A stretch of DNA of 64,000 nt from Neostapfia colusana (GCA_030760725.1 JASWHV010000002.1:64287900-64351899); one strand, 5' to 3'. Positions 23,070 through 36,085 are shown, numbered from the stretch's first letter. Numbers and translations: made by a program. The notes: generated by a model not told the origin, from the sequence alone.

Positions 23070-25459
23070 CTACACGTTAATGAGATACTACATGTCAATT
23101 CAAATGCAATGTGTAACTTGAATAAGTAATTATTAATAACTCTAGCTAGCCCTCTCCTTTGGTTCTGAAATTTTTATGATGTCTTGGTAGGGTCCTAACC
23201 AGAGTCTTGACCAAGTTTCATTTGAAACAAAGTTCATTTGAGCTTTGTACAAATAAAAGCCTATTTGGTCAATATTAGAGTCTCTAAGTAATTCCAGGGT
23301 TTTTCATGGCTCCAACCATTACTTTCTGGAAACTAGAACTTAAGATGGTTCTAATGGAATTGGTTTCATGTCATTTGAAGAATTCTAGAGGAAGTTGTGC
23401 CCTAAACAAGATTTGAGAAAATCTGAAAAATGTTTCTGTACATTTTTCTATTTTCTCAGGGCAGTTCACTTAATCACCCCTTAGAGGGACTAAATAAACT
23501 TGGATGAGTCTGAAAATGTTACTGTGACTCAAGGATTTTCCATTGAACCTCTCAGCCAAATTTCAGAATTTTCTATAAGGTAATTCTCCAGATAAAATTC
23601 CTAACAGTTTGAAATTTAGGGATTTAATTCTGGAAAACTATTAACTTTCATGAGATGAAATTTGTATTGCTGGAAAGTACTCAAAATTCTGAGTTCAGCA
23701 AAATTTGGTTCATTGAATTTGGAGTTTCCTAGCAAAAGTTATGTGCATTTGAAGTTTGCACTAAACCTGGAAATTCCCAAAATGTTTAAACTCTGCGGGT
23801 GGGGCCCACTGTTTAAACTGGCCCACTGAGAATGCGGCCACACCGCGGCCCACGGGGTTTTACGTGTTCTGCCGCACCGAATCCTGGCCGCAAATGGATC
23901 CCCGCGCGAGAACAGAGGCTGACCGGTGGACCCGGCCCCCCTTCTCTACCTCGCGCCACCCCGCGACTCCCGCGGCGGTGCCTCACCGGAGTTCTCGCCG
24001 CCGGCCATTTCTCTGCACGACCTTCGACGGTTCTCGCCGCCTGGGCCCAACTTGGCTCGAGGAACACGCTGGTGCCCTCACCGAAGCTCGGCAATGGCCG
24101 GAACCATGCCTGCGACGGTGACCGCGGCTCTCTCTACTCCGGCGATGTCGCTTGGGCTACTAAGGGCCTTATTCTTCACACGGTTTGCTCCTACAGCTCC
24201 TCTGTGGCCTTCTGAGCACGAATATGAGCTCGGTTAACCATAGAAACGGCCGGAGCTACGTGCTCACCGTCGACCTAGGCCCGATATCGGCTGTGAGCTG
24301 AAAGACTCGATAACCAGAGTCTATACTTAACGGTTCTTCGTACTTTTTGATCCTAAATGGTCGTGGCAGGGTGTAGATCATGTGTGTAGCTCGTTATACC
24401 CGGTGATGAGCTAATACCCGCGAATTTCTAGATTTGGTACGGCTCGGCCCTAAGAACACAGAAACATTCCCTGGGAAAATTCTCCCACGACAGTGCATGA
24501 AATGATGAACGGTTTGGACGAGCAGGACCAGCACCTTAGGGCGGTTGTTTCTTGTGTTGATCGTCGGGCACGAGGGAGCCTGTGTTGTCCGGGCGCCGGC
24601 GATCAGAGGGCGGCAAACACCGAGCACGTCGCTGTGGTTGTGTGCGGTGGAACAGAGAGGACGAGGGAAAGTTCACGCAGACCAGCGGTGCAAGCGCGTG
24701 TTTTGTAGCCGGCGCCCTCATCCCTCGAGCAGGAGGTGGCGCGGCGACCACGTTGGGGCGGGGTTTAGCCCGTGCGCTGGCGATCGCAGAGATGTTCGAC
24801 CGAGGGCCTGAGTCGGTTCGGTCTCTGTGATGCTGACCAGTGGGTCCCTTCCCCCTAATTCATTTTCTGATTTTTCCTTTCTGTTTTTGCTGAAAATATC
24901 CCCATCTACTCACAATTGAATGTGAGGCTTAGCCCCCAAGTCTTGGTTTGAATTTGAGTCCCCAAGTTTGAACTTTGTTTGGCTAAATTTGCTTCATGTT
25001 TGAACTGAAATTCAAATTCTGTTTTGAATTATTGCAAATTTAGCTCCAGACAAGATGAACTCCAATGGGGATGAAAATTGGTGGACTAACTCGAAAAATG
25101 TGCTGAGTTTGAATATGAAGCCAACTTTTGAATTTAAGTGATGAAAGTTGCTGCAATTTGAATTTACATTCAAATTGGCCTCTTTTTCAAATGCCTCCAA
25201 ATGTGTCTCAAAAAGTGTTGGATTTGCTTGAAACTTGGCCTGAACCTTTCCAAGACTTTTTAAGTTCTAGGGGTGAGCTCAACCTCTCATGTTCACGTGT
25301 AGGAATCCTACTTTGTGAAAGTTAGGGCTTCCCCCTCTAATCACTCTTTTGATGGAGGTTACTTGCTCTTCACTAATCTTCACAAAATATCCACAACAAA
25401 TGCTGTGGTGTTGTGAGGTGATGGAAAATTTTGCAAAGCCCTTTTATTGGGCTTTTACA

Positions 25460-25471
25460 TCCCTCCCCCTT
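25460..25471 (-). other. Polypurine tract of element H
   Basis: Minus-strand AAGGGGGAGGGA directly before the LTR start TGTAAAAGCC. It sets the 3' LTR edge at 25459. Confidence 0.85.
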
Positions 25472-25524
25472 AAAAGAATCTCGTCCCGAGATTACAAAAG
25501 AAGAGATCGCGATGTAATAGGGAC

Positions 25525-28500
25525 TTACCCGTGCCGAGACGCCATGAACTCCGGGTAATTCGAGCGAAGGAACTCCTCGCTCTCCCACGTCGCTTCTTCG
25601 GCGGTGTGGTTACTCCAGAGTATCTTGTAGAACCACAATGTACGGCTACGCGTGGTCATGGCTTTCTCGTCAAGAATTGCCACCGTATATTCATCATATG
25701 TCAAATCCGGTTGCAACATGACGATGTCTTCGGTAGGAACAGCAGCGGTATGCTTCAGACATTTTCGTAGTTGGGAAACATGGAAAACGTCATGAACACC
25801 AGTAAGAGACGCCGGTAGCTCCAGTCTATACGCATATGGTCCGCACTTCTCGGTGATATTATAGGGTCCAATGAAATGGGGAGCGAGTTTCCCCTTCACG
25901 CTGAACCGGTGCACTCCCTTCATCGGAGATACACGGAGGTACACGCGTTCTCCGACGTCAAAGTGCAGCGGTCTACGCCTCTTATCAGCGTAGCTTTTCT
26001 GCCGGGATTGAGCGGCCTTCAAGTTGGCTTGAATCATTTGAACGCGCTCTTCGACGTCGTTCAACACATCAACCACGAACATGACCCTTTCACCGGACTC
26101 GCACCAGTTTAATGGGGTGTGGCAATTGCGACCGTAGAGAGCTTCGTAGGGTGCCATCTTGATACTCGCCTGATCGCCGTTGTTGTACGAGAATTCCACC
26201 AACAGTAGGTGATCATCCCAGTTCCTACCGTGGTGGATGGCACATGCTCTCAACATGTCTTCTAGTACTTGGTTCACCCTCTCTGTTTGGCCATCTGTCT
26301 GAGGGTGATAAGCAGAGCTCCTAATCAGCTTGGTACCCAATGTAGCGTGTAACTGCTCCCAAAAGCAAGATACAAATAATGCACCTCGATCTGAGATGAT
26401 GGTCTTGGGTACACCATATAAGCATAGAATCTTCGTTATGTACAGCTCCGCGTATTTGCCGGCATTGTAATGTATGCACCGGGATGAAGTGAGCCGTCTT
26501 GGTTAACCGGTCAACGATTACCCAAATGGAATCATGCTTGTTGGACGTCAGGGGTAACCCCACAATGAAATCCATGCTCACATCTTCCCATTTCCATGCC
26601 GGGATCTTCAGGGGTTGCAACAGCCCTGATTTTCTCATATGATCAGCCTTCACTCATCTACACGTATCACACTCGGATACATACTGCGCTACCTCCCGTT
26701 TCATCCGCGTCCACCAAAATTTCTTTTTCAAATCTTGGTACATTTTGTTGCTGCCCGGATGAATGGAGTATTTAGACAAGTGAGCTTCATCGAGGATCTT
26801 TCTCCTCAGCTCCATATTCCGGGTACGACTATGCGGTCATTAAACCACAACGTCCCCTCATCATCCTTCCACAAACATTTGATTTCCCCGTTATCTATCC
26901 GTCTCCGGAGATGTGCCATATCCTTATCAACCTTCTGAGCTGCAATGATGTCCTCCCTAATGGTATGGATGAGGGCAAGGTTGTAGAGCGATCCATAAGA
27001 AACCAAGTATAAACTCGGCTCTTCCTCCTCCACCGGTGTAATGGTGAGGTTATGGACATGTGATTTCCGACTCAGCGCGTCAGCAACCACATTCGCCTTG
27101 CTGGGGTGGTAATGAATCTCGATCTCATGATCTTTGATTAGTTCTAACCACCTCCTTTGCCTCATATTCAGCTCCTTCTGGGTGAAAATATACTTCAGAC
27201 TCTTGTGGTCGGTGTAGAGATGCACCAAATTCCCCAGGAGATAGTGCCTCCACATTTTCAGCGCCAACACTACAGCAGCAAGCTCAAGATCATGAGTCGG
27301 ATAGTGCTTCTCATGGTTCTGAAGTTGGCGTGAGCCACATGCGACCACACGTCCTTCCTGCATCAACACGCAGCCGAGCCCAATACCAGACACATCACAA
27401 TACACGTCGAAGGGCTTGGTTGTATCCGGTTGAGCTAAGACCGGGGCTGTTGTGAGATGCTTCACTAATGCTTAGAACGCCCCTTCACATGCCGTGTTCC
27501 AAACATATTTTGTTCCCTTCTTCAGCAATTCTGTCATCGGCTTAGCAAGCTTGGAGAAGCTTGGAATGAATCTCCGATAGTATCCCGCTAAGCCGAGGAA
27601 GCTTCTGACTTCATAGACTGAAGTGGGAGCTTTCCATTTCAGCACTTGCTCGATTTTGCTTGAGTCAACCGCAATGCCTTCCGCTGAGATGATATGTCCC
27701 AGAAATGGCACTTGGCTGATCCAAAACTCACATTTGCTGAACTTGGTGTAGAGCTTGTGGTCTCGCAGTCGTTGAAGAACGATCCTCAAATGTTCAGCGT
27801 GTTCTGCTTCTGTCTTGGAGTAAACCAAAACATCATCAATGAACACCACAACGAACATGTCCATCTCCGGCATGAACACCGAGATCATGAGATACATGAA
27901 ATGTGCCGGAGCATTCGTGAGACCAAAAGACATGACGAGATACTCATATAGGCCATATCTCGTCGAGAAGGCCGTCTTCGGGACATCCTCCGCCTGGATT
28001 TTTATTTGATAATACCCGGAGCGAAGATCCATCTTTGAGAACACATTTGCACCCACAAGCTGATCAAATAGGATGTCAATGCGGGGTAGTGGGTATTTGT
28101 TCTTGATGGTGACGGCGTTGAGCGGCCGGTAGTCCACACACAGCATCAAGGTTTCATCCTTCTTCTTTACGAACAGCGCCGAACATCCCAAGGCGAGGAA
28201 ATCGACCTAATGAAACCTTTGCTCAACAGATCATTGAGCTGTTCTTTTAGTTCAGCCAGCTCGTTTGGAGCCATTTTGTATGGTCTCCGTGATATGGGTG
28301 TAGTCCCGGGTGCAATCTCAATCTTGAACTCGACATCCCGCTCACGTGGCATGCCCGGAAGATCATCCGGAACACATCGGGGTACTCCCGGACTACGAGG
28401 ATGTCCTCTAACTTGAGAGCTTCAGCATTATTAATTTCTGAAACTTCCCGGACTGCATTGTCTAGCACCATGGAATGCGGACGGTGGAATGGAGAATTCA

Positions 28501-28535
28501 AATGAACCGTCCGTATCTGAGTGTCCAGGACAGTA
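25525..28535 (-). pseudogene. pol: pol remnant of element H (RT to integrase tail)
   Basis: Minus-strand pol beginning in the linker between protease and RT (TVLDTQIRTVHLNSP, then LEDILVVREYPDVF). RT is complete in motif content: YPLPRIDILFDQL, FIDDVLVYSK. RNase H YCDVSGIGLG has the catalytic Asp but Val for the usual Ala. Integrase keeps MDFIVGLP and the YHPQTDGQTERVNQ block and ends with FYKILWSNHTAEEATWE. There are frameshifts near 28340, 28180, 26810 and 26340-26450, a stop near 27472 between RT and RNase H, and a TGA in the Zn-binding CDTCR region. Protease and gag are lost at the 28535 junction. Dead copy. Confidence 0.88.
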
Positions 28536-29798
28536 CTTGGAAAGTTTTTAATTTGAATTTACAATGTGTTTGTCCCATCTTTTAAATTTTAAATACTAAA
28601 CACATATTCAGATTCCTAAATTTAATATCACATAGGGTTAAAAAGGTAAACTCACCCCACTACAGGGTCTATTATATTATTTTAAGAATTTCCAGGGGTC
28701 TAACTACACATAACAGAGGGGTTTTCCTAATTTTTATTAAGTCCAGGGGCTAACACTGATTTTTAAATGAATTTACATGATTTTCTGAAGTTCCAGGGGC
28801 TAGATCAGAAGTTTCCGGGGCTAGCTCGTATTTTCTGAGAACCCCAGGGGGTAGCACGTAAGAATCCCGGCCTTTATGACGTGGGGCTGACGTGGACCGT
28901 TCGATTTAAAACAGACGGCTGAGATTATAACATCGAACCGGTACGCGGGGATTTAAATTCTACCGTGCGATTTAAAATAGACGGCGCACAAGCGGCCACG
29001 TCGCTCTGAGCGAGCGCGGGCGGCGCACGGCGGAGGGAGGCGGCGATCTCGCCGGAGAGTTTCGGATCTTCGTCAATTCTTCCTAAAACTGTGATTTTAT
29101 GACATAGATCGGTGGACGGGAGGTCGGGGATCTCACCTCGGGGGTTTTCTTGAGCTCGGAGGTCCTGGAAAGCGATCGGCGACGAGGTCCGAGGTGAATT
29201 CACGGCGAGGCTCGTCGGCGCTGTGTTTGAACCGCAAACCACCGAGTTTTCTGCACCTGCGAGGTTCCCCAGAGGCGGTGGATCAAGACCAGCGAGTTAG
29301 ATCAGAACTCCCGAGCGAAGATCGAGCAGAATTCGCCGGAGAAGCTCGGGTTCTTACCGGAGAGAAAAACGGCGGATCGTGGGGAAAAACAGGACGATGC
29401 CGGGTTTTTTATAGACGGGGGAAGGCGGCGTGTTAGTTTAGATCGAGTTGGAGTCATCCGGAACCAGAATTCGGGCGGAAATCCGGTCGGTTAAGATCGC
29501 GCGCGCACGGGGAAACAGTCCCAGGTTCGGACGAGCGGGAGGTCGGGGATGACCGGTGGGTCCCGCCTGTCTGCGAGAGGGGGCGCGGGCGCGCGGCAGC
29601 GGGCATGCGCGGGGTTTGGGTGGGCCGGCTGGTGGGTTTTGGCCCACTGGCCGGGAAGGTTTTTTTCTTTTTCTTTTTCTTTCTCATTTCTGTTTTGAGT
29701 TTAATTTGAATTCCAGTTTGAATTTGAATTTTTGCAACACATGCAATACGTCCAAAAAAATTTAAATTCCCCTCTTAACAGGATTTTGGGGTTTTACA
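28536..29798 (-). repeat. F': truncated LTR of the F family
   Basis: The first ~1.26 kb of an F-type LTR (minus strand), matching 52810-54079 and 60560-61836. The LTR start TGTAAAACCCC is intact at 29798 and lies inside the zinc-knuckle codons of G2 gag, so an F-family element or its solo LTR inserted there. The other ~2.1 kb are missing and the sequence is joined to H pol at about 28535 across a shared AGTACT. A TATA box (minus strand TATAAAA, 29407-29413) is intact. GC-rich ORFs here have no recognisable domain. Confidence 0.85.
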
Positions 29799-30791
29799 AT
29801 GCAAAGCATGTCCTATTACCTACGACAGCAGGTACGTTGGGGCGAGGGTTCTGAACAGGAGCGCCATTGTTAGGTCGGGGCGCAGGAGGCATGGGCGCAC
29901 GAGGTGCTGGTGCAACGGGTCGTTGCTGTGGTGGCTGACCAGGGCAGTATGCAGGAATGGTCGATCCATACTGCGGTGCAGGGGGCATGTACCGAGGTCG
30001 TACGCTGCTCCCTTGAGGCTGGTATGGCATCTTCCTCTTGCACTCTCGCTCGATCTCTCAGATCTTGTTTTCAACCACTATGGCCATGTTTAACCAGCTT
30101 CTGGAAGCTTACGTAGTCATTGTTGAGTAGCTGAACCTGGATCTCATTGCTCAACCCTCTCATGAACAGGTACTGCTTACTCTGGTCTGAGTTGACATCT
30201 TCGGGGGCATACCGGGACAGTTGTATGAACTTGTTGAGGTACTCATTCACACTTCTCTGTCCTTGGCGGAGACCTTCGAACTCCTGCCTCTTGAGCATCA
30301 TTACACCAGCAGGGATGTAATGAGAGCGGAAACTCTCCTTGAACTCAGTCCAAGTGATTGTCTCCGGGTCGACATGGGTGTTGCATAGGGCATCCCACCA
30401 GTCAGCGGCAGCTCCCATAAGTTGGTGCGACGCAAAGAGAACCTTCTCTCGGTCATTGCACTGTACTATGGCAAGCTTCTTCTCCATGGATTTCAACCAG
30501 TCGTCGGCCTCCATGGGGTCGCTAGCTTGAGCAAAGGTTGGTGGTCGAGTCCTCATGAACTCTCCCAACCTGTTATGAGCCGGCGGTGGTGGTGGTGGTG
30601 GTGCAGGAACGGGGTTGTGGTTGGCCTGCAACTGATCCAAAGTTTGGATCATTGTTTGCATAAGCTGGTTTTGCATGGCCATCAACCTTTCCAGGTTGTT
30701 CTCGCCAGCTCCGGGGTTAAACAGGAACTCCATCGTGATCATCCTCTTGGTTGTCACGGACGTTCCTTTGGCCGGCGTTTCCTCTCACCAT
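29799..30791 (-). pseudogene. gag: gag remnant of element G2
   Basis: Minus-strand Gag. The ATG at 30791-30789 comes directly after GATCTCTCTCACAG, a splice-acceptor-like sequence, as in G. The opening MVRGNAGQRN resembles MVRENTSRQRRN of G, then a frameshift leads into the main ORF (30757-30071). Features: a coiled-coil-like N-terminus (NLERLMAMQNQLMQTMIQ), a Pro run, and the Gag core MEADDWLKSMEKKL, AAADWWDAL, ITWTEFKESF. Frame breaks near 30075 lead into a Pro-rich linker. The zinc knuckle is cut at C-F-A by the F' LTR. Confidence 0.86.
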
Positions 30792-31237
30792 CTGTGAGAG
30801 AGATCAAAATAGAATAGAATGTTAGAAGGTTAGGTAGGTCCCTCCAACTATATGCATCAAGGTGAGTTGGACTATATATATATATTAGCCCATATGAGGA
30901 TGTGAACAAGTGCCGAAACGTCTCACACCTCTTTCTACTTACGTGTGGATATGGACGACGTTTTAAGACGTCCCACAACTCACACTAAGCATATAATAAC
31001 AACAATCATCACAAGGGCTCACACAACTCCTATCCAAGAATGGTTCTCTATGTCAAGGTGGTTTTGAAGCCAACCTAAGCGTCCTAGGGTGCTTCCTTTG
31101 GTTAGCGTGGCTTAACTACCAATCTGTGTTTTAATACCGATCTATGATTCCTATTTAGGGGTGTAACATACGGTTAACCCATGGCTCTAATATCAATATG
31201 AGGTTTCTACCTAGGCGTGTAACCTACTGTCAACCCG
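30792..31237 (-). other. Leader of element G2
   Basis: About 450 nt between PBS and gag ATG. A donor-like CGCCTAG|GTAGAA (31211|31210) lies 27 nt after the PBS, and the gag ATG follows an acceptor-like CACAG. So the leader could be a single 419-nt intron. A short TA microsatellite lies near 30876-30891. No ORF of note. Confidence 0.5.
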
Positions 31238-31251
31238 TGGCTCTGATACCA
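31238..31251 (-). other. Primer binding site of element G2
   Basis: Minus-strand TGGTATCAGAGCCA, tRNA-iMet type, 3 nt after the LTR end at 31255. The same arrangement occurs in G at 63803-63816. Confidence 0.9.
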
Positions 31252-33403
31252 ATCTGCGACGCCCTCAATTCTGTGGAAAACCACGGAACCGAGAACTAAT
31301 GCATATGTGTGCCCAGGATGTTCATCACACATACACATATATTCCACAAACTGAATTCAGAATATATATAACTACGAATAACAGAGTTTATTACAATGTC
31401 TCATGAGTCTTGGACTCATGATCACAGCGGAAGTCTTATTTCTATATAGGGAAAGTCTTTATTCTAATGCGGAAGCAAATCTAAGCAGAAGTGGCTCCAT
31501 CTCTACTCCCTCCATAGGCAAGGTTGAGAATAGATCACACGCCTTAATGTTCCACTTGGTCTTCATAGTAGTCTTCTCCTGCTGCTGATGAGGAGATAAT
31601 AATGCAAGTTTGAGTACAATGATGTACTCAGCAAGTGCGGGAAAACATGATATGTAGCTCATAACATGGTAGGTATAAAAAGGCTCATTTGTAGAAAAAC
31701 AGATTTATAAAACCATGATAAAACAGCAACTTAACTTTAAATGAATGTAATCCCAGCATGTATTAAATTACCAACATACCTCCCTCGCTTTCCATGTTCC
31801 ACCCGAACATTAACCAACCTTATTCTTACTCACGAATACCTCCTCGTGTTCGCTACCATCTCACAAATACCTTCCCGTATTCGCTACCATCTCATCTCAT
31901 AAACAACTTTGCCTCATATCGAGACCCATCTCATTGTCACGACTCAACAGTCATGCAACCATCTTGACACCCGGACTCAACAGTCCCAAAACCAAAATCA
32001 TAACCAAAAACAATAACCATAACCAATAACCATCCCAACTAATCATCGCAATAACCATCCCAACTAATCATGGCAGTTTAGCCACTCGCTCGTGACCGTA
32101 AGCTCGGCTATCATGATAGTTTTAGACTCTGCAGAGTTTGCACCTGTTTACCCACAAGTTTGTGATTTCGTCACCCGTCGGCGACTGCAGAACCTCCATT
32201 ATACCAGTACACGACCGTTGGTGTATGGTCAAGAGATCACAAAATAGGCTTTACAAAGGGGCTACTAGATGTATGTACTCGCTAAGGTTTCACCGGCAGA
32301 CTAGAATCTCCAATTCTCCCACCCACAGGCCCCCTCTTGTGCCATGCAGTTCCTAGGGAAGTCCTCACTCGACTCCCATTCCTCGCGCCTTCCACAGTCC
32401 ATAACACTCTAGCAACTTACCTAATTACTCAGCTAACCCACACCCATACTTGTCCTTGTGGTGGCACTGTTATCCTGGCATGTGCATGCATGAACCGGTC
32501 CTTAGATCTACGGCAAGTAAACCACCATCTCATGCTACCTCATTCACAAACCCAGTCTTGCCTAGATATCCCTCCGATCCATGTTTATTAACATCATCAG
32601 TTTCTTATATCATTACGAGTGCAGTTAGCTAGACACATCTATCTCGCTCCCCAATCCCATGGACTCAGCGAAGCAAAAAGCAAAAACCATACCCGACTCA
32701 TAAACTTCCTTGGCGACAAGGGTGGTTTAACCAAAGCTAGTAAACTCCTATAAAAGGGTTTCCCATCATGTTTGACTCAGTACGCACACCTTTTCGCAAG
32801 ACAAAACAGTTTCACCCAAAACATAGGATCAGTATGGTCAAGGAGCACTTGCCTTGTTCTTGCGGTCCTGGGTGTTCTTGGATCTCAAAACCTTGTTGCT
32901 GCAGCTCATCGTAGACAGCTCCCTGAGCTTGTCCTGCTATGTAGGATAACGTGCATACAAGATTCACAGCAATCAATGTCATGCACAATCCTTAAACTAG
33001 ATGCGATGATGCGCATGCATGCTATCCTATGATTAGTTTTATTAGATCGGTTTGCACGTGTTCTTGCATGGCTTTCATGGATTTTATGATGAACAGGGGT
33101 GTTCGGATCAAAGGTGGACGTGGCGATGATCTTGTCTTTTAGATCAACCTGATCATCAAGTGATCTGTCTACGAGAAGGCTTCTGTTCGAAAGGAATCAA
33201 AGAACAGATGCAAAAAGAACACAACGATGTCGTAAGGTGGTATTGGAGACCTACCTTACGTTCCTCTCGGTCTCGAGGTCCTCCTCAGATCGCTGAGCTT
33301 TCCTCCGGCGATGGTTTACTCGGCGATTTGGGAATAGAGCTCTAAGTTGTCGGCTCAGGAGTTGGAAAAGAAGTTTGTGGTTTCGGCCAGAGGTTCTGGG
33401 CTC

Positions 33404-33411
33404 TATTTATA
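33404..33411 (-). promoter_or_regulatory. TATA box of the G2 LTR
   Basis: Minus-strand TATAAATA in a GC-richer surround (GATTATAAATAGAGCCC). In the intact LTR it lay about 0.9 kb from the LTR start and roughly 200 bp downstream of the CACGTGTC array. D inserted between the array and this box. Confidence 0.6.
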
Positions 33412-33450
33412 ATCGGGAAGAGAAGAGTCCTAATCTGATTGTATACCGAA

Positions 33451-33455
33451 CAAGA
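33451..33455 (+). repeat. Target site duplication of D, left copy
   Basis: CAAGA before the D 5' LTR. The right flank (49020-49024) reads TAAGA. Four of five bases agree, and the difference is a C/T transition, so this is a slightly decayed duplication. Confidence 0.7.
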
Positions 33456-35262
33456 TGTAAGGGCCTCAGTTTTTGACACACATTTGCAGTGTTCATCACC
33501 ACACCACACACCTCATTTGAGGAAAGATGATGAACACAAATGAAGAGCAAGTAACAATTATCAACATGCTCATTAGAGAACAAACTCACATATTGCAAAA
33601 GTGGTATTTCCCACATGTGATATAGGTGGGCTGGACATATGAAAACTCCTACACATTGCTAAGGATGTCCATGCTAAGTTTCACCCAAATTCAAAACCTT
33701 TTTGAGATCATTTTGGGTATAGATAGAAAGAGAGCAGTTTGAAACCACATTCAAATTCAAACTGTTTTTATCCCATGAATTTAAAAGTGGGAGGCATATT
33801 CTTGTTCAGCACATTTTTGTGAGCTCACACACCAAATTTCACTCCATTTGGAGCTGATCTTGACATAGTGGGACAAATTCAAACTTTATTTGAATTCCAA
33901 AACTGAACTTGTGCTGGAATTCACTCAAACCAAACCCAATTCGAATCCTATTCCATTCGAATGGCTCAAGGGTGAATAATTTGAATCACCAGGGGTATTA
34001 TGGGGTTCACTGTTCACTACAGTGATTAGGAGTAAATTTCAGAGGTTAAAACCCCGGGTGGGACCCACATGTCATAGAGGGAAGAAGGAGAAACTTGCAC
34101 CCAAAGTCAGAGTCTCGGTGGGAAATTCCACCGAGCAGCTGTCGGCTGTGCCACCGAGCAGCTCCCGGCGCCACCAGCTGCTTCCCTCTCCTCGCGCTGG
34201 CGCCCAGGGCGGCTTGCTCGCGCCCCCACGCGACCAGCACCGCCTCAGCCGAGCAGGAATCGGCCGGCTTTATCTTCTCGCGGGCAAACCCGAGCAGCGG
34301 CATTGTTTCTCACCGCAGCTCTCTGCTCAATCGGGAAAACCAGCAAAACCATCTCCTCCTTCGTCCCTGAGCTGCTAGACAGCCACCTGAGGTCGCACTC
34401 TACCTCCCCAACGCCAGAAACCCCGAGCTCCGACCTCCTTTGCCCGAAAACGATCGCCACCGCGGCGACCTAGCCTCAGCCGAGAGTCAAGCGCCGTGGG
34501 CAGCGTTCCACAGGCGTTTTCACGGTCCAGCGAGAGAGGCAACAGGAGCGCGCGACCACCGTGCTGCTCTCCTCCGAGTTTGGAAGCCAACCGTGAAGAA
34601 TCCGCAGAGAATTTCCAGTTTTTGCTCTGGCAACCGTAAACCGAGCTTCCGGTACGGTTTCTTTAAATTCTCGCTCTATGATCTTTCGGAGGTTATCAAA
34701 TTTTGCACATAGACGCTGAACTAGCCAGCGATCAAGTTGTTTTCTGAATCCGTAGCGTGAAACTGGCTAGGAGTTACGAATTTCGAGCTCGATCGAGGGC
34801 GGTCATGGCGGGCACGATCAGTCAGACGGTGCCGACCGACTTGCCGCCATCCCTGAACCCTTTTGACATCTTGTCGAGCTTCCTAGAGGTACACTGATGC
34901 TGTAGGGCCGTTTGTTCGAGGTGTTGGTGGGTTTAGAAACCACGGTCAACAGTGCCGAACCTCAACCGAGGCCGCGGCACGTCGCCGAGCTATTTCCGGT
35001 CACCCCCAGCCCGACCTGACACCATCGACGTGTTCCTCGACGTCGACAACCCCCTGGCGGCGAGTTTCAGACCATGGGAGGTCCGGCAGCGGCGAGCCGG
35101 CAAGCCCCGAGTCTGCACCGGCGAGGTTGGCGGCGCGGGCGCGAGAGAACGGCGGGAGGAAGACGAAGCCGGCTGGCCCACGTGTCAGCGGCTGAAGAAT
35201 TTAAATCGGGATCGAGTGTGGCCGGGGATCGGCTGTGCTGGCGCGCAAATACCCTGTGAGCT

Positions 35263-35344
35263 CCGGTGTGCCGGACACCTCCACGCTCGACACGTGTGGT
35301 ATCCCCGGTGTGCCGGACACCTCCGCGCTCGACACGTGTCCCCG
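35263..35344 (+). repeat. 42-bp tandem duplication in the D LTR
   Basis: Two units starting CCGGTGTGCCGGACACCTCC at 35263 and 35305, each ending CGACACGTGT. The same pair is in the 3' LTR at 46709-46790. ACGTGT is an ABRE/G-box-like core; regulatory function is inference. Confidence 0.8.
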
Positions 35345-36085
35345 CGGGCCCCGAGAGTTTAAACTTTTCCCCCGATTTTCAAAATTCTTCCAAACTTCAA
35401 ATCCTCATGACTTTGGCTAGAAAGATCCAAATCGAGTGAACCAAATTTTGCTGGATTCAGTTCTTTGGGCACTTTTCAGCAAATCAAGTTTCACTTCATG
35501 AAAACCCTTAATTCTCCAGAATTAATTCCTCAAAGTTTAAACTGTTTGGAATTTTTACTGGAGAATCCTTTAGAGGGAGATCCTGAAATTTTGCTGGGAT
35601 GTTCACCAAAATATCCCTGAACTACCATAAAAATTTCAGACCCATTGGAGCTCATTTAATCCACCTAATGGTGTGATTAGTGAAACTGTTCTAGAGAAAG
35701 TAGAAAATGTTTAGAAACATTTTCAGGATTTTCTCTGAGATTGTTTGGCTCATATCTTTAGTTAGAAACATTCAAATTAAGGGATACCAACTCCATTAGA
35801 ACCCTCTGAAAATCTAGTTTTCAGAAAGTCATAGTTTGTTTCATGAAAATCCTTAGAACACCCTAAAAGCCTTCAAATAAGGTCAAGTACACAATTAAGT
35901 GTGGAGGGCTCAAATGAGCTTTGCTGCAACTAAAACTCGACCAAAGTCTCTATTTAGGTTGTAACCAAGCCACAGTAAAAGTTTCACAGTCATAGAGTCT
36001 GTCTAGTGGGACTTATAAGCTTCACAAGTTTAAAACTTAATACAAACACATTTAAATTGATACATATGTTTCTTCTAACATGTAG

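Larger units (their letters stand above)
21608..25459 (-). repeat. 3' LTR of element H (about 3.85 kb)
   Basis: Starts (minus strand) TGTAAAAGCCC at 25459 after the polypurine tract. The end is placed at 21608 by aligning the terminal block with D. The poly(A) signal AATAAA, at 21694-21699 on the minus strand, lies about 90 bp from that end, as in relatives. GC-rich zone about 23810-24840, AT-rich zones about 23070-23790 and 24850-25440. The left boundary is the less certain one. Confidence 0.65.
21608..28535 (-). mobile_element. Element H: minus-strand chromovirus remnant (3' LTR plus pol)
   Basis: Minus-strand order from high to low coordinates: pol remnant, polypurine tract, 3' LTR. Gag, PBS, 5' LTR and most of the protease are absent, because pol stops abruptly at about 28535 against an unrelated LTR fragment. 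Its left LTR end abuts LTR I, which suggests H inserted into I. Closest in pol to A and D. Confidence 0.8.
31255..33455 (-). repeat. 5' LTR of G2, downstream part
   Basis: LTR end (minus strand GGGCGTCGCA) at 31255 up to the D insertion at 33456. It aligns with the G LTR at 63820-64000, diverged. Poly(A) signal AATAAA at 31387-31392 (minus). TATA box at 33404-33411. The interval 31400-33400 holds only short ORFs without recognisable domains; it would be transcribed R/U5 or leader. The LTR continues at 49020. Confidence 0.82.

Noticed and set aside
30870..30895. TA microsatellite in the G2 leader
   Set aside because: Short simple repeat without further context.
34022..35420. Overlapping GC-rich ORFs in the D LTR (repeated at 45470-46866)
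   Set aside because: GC-rich sequence opens all frames on both strands. I could not tell which, if any, is the 5' exon of the possible LTR gene, so none is called as a gene.
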